45,902 nt of DNA from Bacteroidota bacterium (GTDB lineage: Bacteria; Bacteroidota; Bacteroidia; UKL13-3), in NCBI GenBank assembly GCA_013298895.1, contig JAAFJM010000023.1:1-45902 (forward strand), read 5' to 3'. This document shows, in pieces, positions 43,824 through 45,902 of the stretch. Made by a program: the position numbers and the translations under genes. The notes under the pieces were generated by a model, which worked only from the letters and a program-made list of their open reading frames with translations, was not told where the DNA came from and searched no databases. Each line of letters begins with the position of its first letter. The first letter of the stretch is position 1.

Positions 43824-44924
43824 TTATTTGGGCGCTGTTTTTAATAGAAATAATGCAATTATTAGAAAAAATACCGGAGGAATCCAAACTGCCAAATAAG
43901 GTGACAAGACTCCTGTAAAACCCATAACATTAAAAATCTGAATAAGGAATAAATAAGTTATTGTTAATCCAAAACCTAAAGCTATGTGAGCACCTGTTCC
44001 TCCCCTACTTTTTTTGCTGGATACAGCAACTGCTAATATGGTTAAAATAAAAAATGAAGTTGGGACCGCTACTCTTTTATAAAGTTCCACCAAAAACTTA
44101 TGAACTGGAGCACCTTTTTCTTTCTCTTTCCTTATATATTCGTTTAACTCAGGATTGGTCATGCTAGTTACATAATTTGCCTTCAAAATAAATTCATCGG
44201 GCTTTATGTTTAAGGCTGTATCTAATTGGGTAAATCTTTTTAATGGTTCATCATCTCCAACAAAAACACGTTGTTGAACATTTTCTAACGTCCACATTTT
44301 TTTTGTTTTATTCCAAAGCAATCTAGTAGCAAATATTCTATTGTATATTTTATTTGATTTAAAACCTTCAATCGTACAATTATAACCTACACTATCTAAA
44401 TAATTATATGATTCCATATGAATTACGGAAGAATCATTAAGCATATAATAAATATTATTATTTTGAGTTACCACTTTTTCATGAATCCAGTCATCCTCAA
44501 ATTTTAACCTATGCTTATCAGCAATTGGCATTAAATGCATATTGGCCAATAAAAAAACTACAAATAAAATTAGTGATGATAAAATATATGGTTTTAAAAA
44601 TTTATAATAAGGTGCACCACTGTTTAATATAGATATTATTTCAGTATTTTGAGCAAGTTTAGAATTAAAAAATATAGTTGATAAGAACAAAAAAACTGGG
44701 CTGAATAGTCCCATAAAATATGGAATAAACCAGATATAATAATCAAAAACCAATACTGAAAGAGGTGGCTTATTTTTAATATAATCATCCATTTTTTCAG
44801 AAATATCAATAAAAATGGCGATTAATGTAAAAAGCAAAACGCAGAACAAAAATGTAGAAATATATTTCTTCATAATGTATCTATCAATAATGCCTAATGT
44901 AAAAAAGTCTTTTATTTTTTTCAT
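43824..44924 (-). CDS. LptF/LptG-family lipopolysaccharide export permease
   Basis: Permease of 366 residues of the YjgP/YjgQ (LptF/LptG) family. The fold shows two N-terminal spans (about 18-38 and 65-85), a third near 108-130, a periplasmic beta-jellyroll domain (about 140-270), and three spans near 285-365 (PTSFFILTILAVAVSS, GFGLTITYLFLIQIFN, YLAVWIPPVFFLIIALFLL). LptF and LptG, with the ATPase LptB, extract lipopolysaccharide from the inner membrane. Bacteroidota usually carry separate LptF- and LptG-like genes; only one is in the window. It overlaps no neighbour and is followed by the EamA transporter. Confidence 0.88.
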   Translation of the reverse strand: MKKIKDFFTLGIIDRYIMKKYISTFLFCVLLFTLIAIFIDISEKMDDYIKNKPPLSVLVFDYYIWFIPYFMGLFSPVFLFLSTIFFNSKLAQNTEIISILNSGAPYYKFLKPYILSSLILFVVFLLANMHLMPIADKHRLKFEDDWIHEKVVTQNNNIYYMLNDSSVIHMESYNYLDSVGYNCTIEGFKSNKIYNRIFATRLLWNKTKKMWTLENVQQRVFVGDDEPLKRFTQLDTALNIKPDEFILKANYVTSMTNPELNEYIRKEKEKGAPVHKFLVELYKRVAVPTSFFILTILAVAVSSKKSRGGTGAHIALGFGLTITYLFLIQIFNVMGFTGVLSPYLAVWIPPVFFLIIALFLLKTAPK

Positions 44925-45000
44925 TTAAATAACGCTGCAAAGTAATGCTTTATTTACTTTGAAAAAATAATGCCAAAAATTTGTTCATTAATAATTGAGC

Positions 45001-45774
45001 TTAACTCAAGGCAGCAGCTTCGGTCATGGCATGGGCTTGTTCTTTGCCTAAATACCCATCAATCAGTTTATGAATAAGGTATAAAACAGGAATCATTAAC
45101 CATGCAACAGTAAATTTATAAATATAATTAACAGTGGCAATAGCCATTACTTGACTTAGTGGCCATTGATCAGGAGTATTGAGTTTACCAATATAAAAAG
45201 CAATAAATAATACTACAAAACTGTCAACCAATTGAGAAACCAATGTACTAATAGTAGCCCTTAACCACAAACGTTTCTCACCAGTAATTTTTCTAACTGC
45301 ATGAAAAACCCTAACATCTAAAATTTGTCCAATTAAAAATGCAGCCAACGAACCAATAATTATCCATAAGCCTTGTCCAAAAATATTATCGTAAGCCAAA
45401 TTCATATCAAGTGTTCCATTTTCCAGTATTTTGGTACTCCAAAAATCGGCACCTTTTGCTCCCATTGCTAGATACACCGCTAAAAATGAATATGAAATAA
45501 GTGCTGCAGCTATATAACTATATAATTTAACGGCTTTTTGTCCAAAATATTCGTTGATAATATCAGTCATTACAAAAACCAAAGGCCACAATATTACACC
45601 TGCAGTCAGGTTAAATGATAAATTATGAGTTCCAATTGGAATATTAGCTTGATTTAACCCAAGCGTTCTTTCTAAAGAGAATATTTTAACCCCAATGAAC
45701 TCGGCTATAATTGCATTGGCTATAAAAAAAGAGCCCAATACTAAAAATAAAATGTTGCGTTTTGATTCTTTCAT
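45001..45774 (-). CDS. Queuosine precursor transporter, YhhQ family
   Basis: Inner-membrane transporter of 257 residues in the YhhQ/VUT1 family, with about six spans and the motifs VFVMTDIINEYFGQKAV (about 81-97) and ATISTLVSQLVDSFVVLFIAFYIG (about 173-196), where the Thr-Asp and Asp-Ser pairs are characteristic. Family members import the queuosine precursors preQ0/preQ1 for tRNA modification. It stands between the LptF/LptG gene and a terminator-capped tRNA. The C-terminal tail holds no further domain. Confidence 0.9.
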   Translation of the reverse strand: MKESKRNILFLVLGSFFIANAIIAEFIGVKIFSLERTLGLNQANIPIGTHNLSFNLTAGVILWPLVFVMTDIINEYFGQKAVKLYSYIAAALISYSFLAVYLAMGAKGADFWSTKILENGTLDMNLAYDNIFGQGLWIIIGSLAAFLIGQILDVRVFHAVRKITGEKRLWLRATISTLVSQLVDSFVVLFIAFYIGKLNTPDQWPLSQVMAIATVNYIYKFTVAWLMIPVLYLIHKLIDGYLGKEQAHAMTEAAALS

Positions 45775-45856
45775 TTAAAAACAATAATAAAAATTTTAAG
45801 GGTAAAAACATTATTTCAAAAAACAACCAAATTTTAACTATTATGTTTTGGAGCAT

Positions 45857-45888
45857 AAAAAAAGCTCTGAATTTCTTCAGAGCTTTTT
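45857..45888. terminator. Terminator next to a tRNA 3' end
   Basis: AAAAAGCTCTGAA (45859-45871) pairs perfectly with TTCAGAGCTTTTT (45876-45888), loop TTTC, 13-bp stem. On the minus strand it ends in a T run and directly follows the apparent tRNA 3' end, so it most likely terminates that transcript. Confidence 0.85.
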
Positions 45889-45889
45889 G

Positions 45890-45902
45890 TGATCCCGCTG
45901 GG
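45890..45902 (-). tRNA. 3' end of a tRNA (partial, isotype unknown)
   Basis: On the minus strand the final bases read CCCAG then CGGGATC then A, which fits the 3' half of a T-stem, the 3' strand of an acceptor stem and the discriminator base of a tRNA. The remainder, including the anticodon, is outside the window. A strong terminator follows immediately. Support is partial because only 13 bases are visible. Confidence 0.45.

Overview
The window is a stretch of low-GC chromosome from a member of the Bacteroidota. The evidence is type IX secretion (T9SS) C-terminal sorting domains on three predicted secreted proteins, promoters of the TTTG / TAnnTTTG type, an alternative complex III (ACIII) respiratory operon, a SusC/FecA-style TonB receptor with an N-terminal carboxypeptidase-like domain, standalone PASTA and HYC_CC_PP-type proteins, and almost no Shine-Dalgarno sequences. 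I cannot place the genus. Apart from short palindromic repeats there is no mobile element, CRISPR array, phage or rRNA. No gap between genes exceeds about 190 bases.

Layout. 1-4050: the tail of a T9SS protein, a duplicated hairpin spacer, a flavin reductase-like protein, two REP-like palindromes, tyrosyl-tRNA synthetase and a T9SS beta-propeller-like protein. 4165-7974 (minus): a run with a glycosyltransferase, a metallo-beta-lactamase-fold hydrolase, a 39-residue Cys-rich membrane protein, a thioesterase and a beta-helix lipoprotein. 8060-17768 (plus): two parvulin chaperones for envelope protein folding, a MoxR ATPase, a prohibitin-like protein, a PASTA protein, a 964-residue T9SS surface protein and a rhodanese, closed by a strong bidirectional terminator. 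17808-25791 (minus): aminotransferase, TPR histidine kinase, MlaF/MlaE lipid transporter, RibBA, MerR regulator, 3-hydroxyanthranilate dioxygenase and transaldolase.

25873-30813 (minus) is a likely copper-handling locus: an HYC_CC_PP-type protein, an MbnP-like lipoprotein, an MbnH-like di-heme peroxidase, an HMA metal-binding protein and a TonB receptor, with the last four tightly packed. An LTA-synthase-like sulfatase-fold protein lies upstream. 32812-40612 (minus) is the ACIII operon actA-actB-actC-actD-actE-actF, with a recognisable promoter and terminator. actB is broken: a frame change coincides with the apparent loss of roughly 200 or more codons. 40800-45774 (minus) holds a nucleotide-sugar dehydratase, an EamA transporter, an LptF/LptG permease and a queuosine-precursor transporter. 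The window ends inside what looks like the 3' end of a minus-strand tRNA.

The two most interesting points are the MbnP/MbnH/HMA/TonB/HYC_CC_PP cluster, which resembles the copper-linked pair of methanobactin loci but has no recognisable methanobactin genes, and the disrupted actB inside an otherwise intact respiratory operon.
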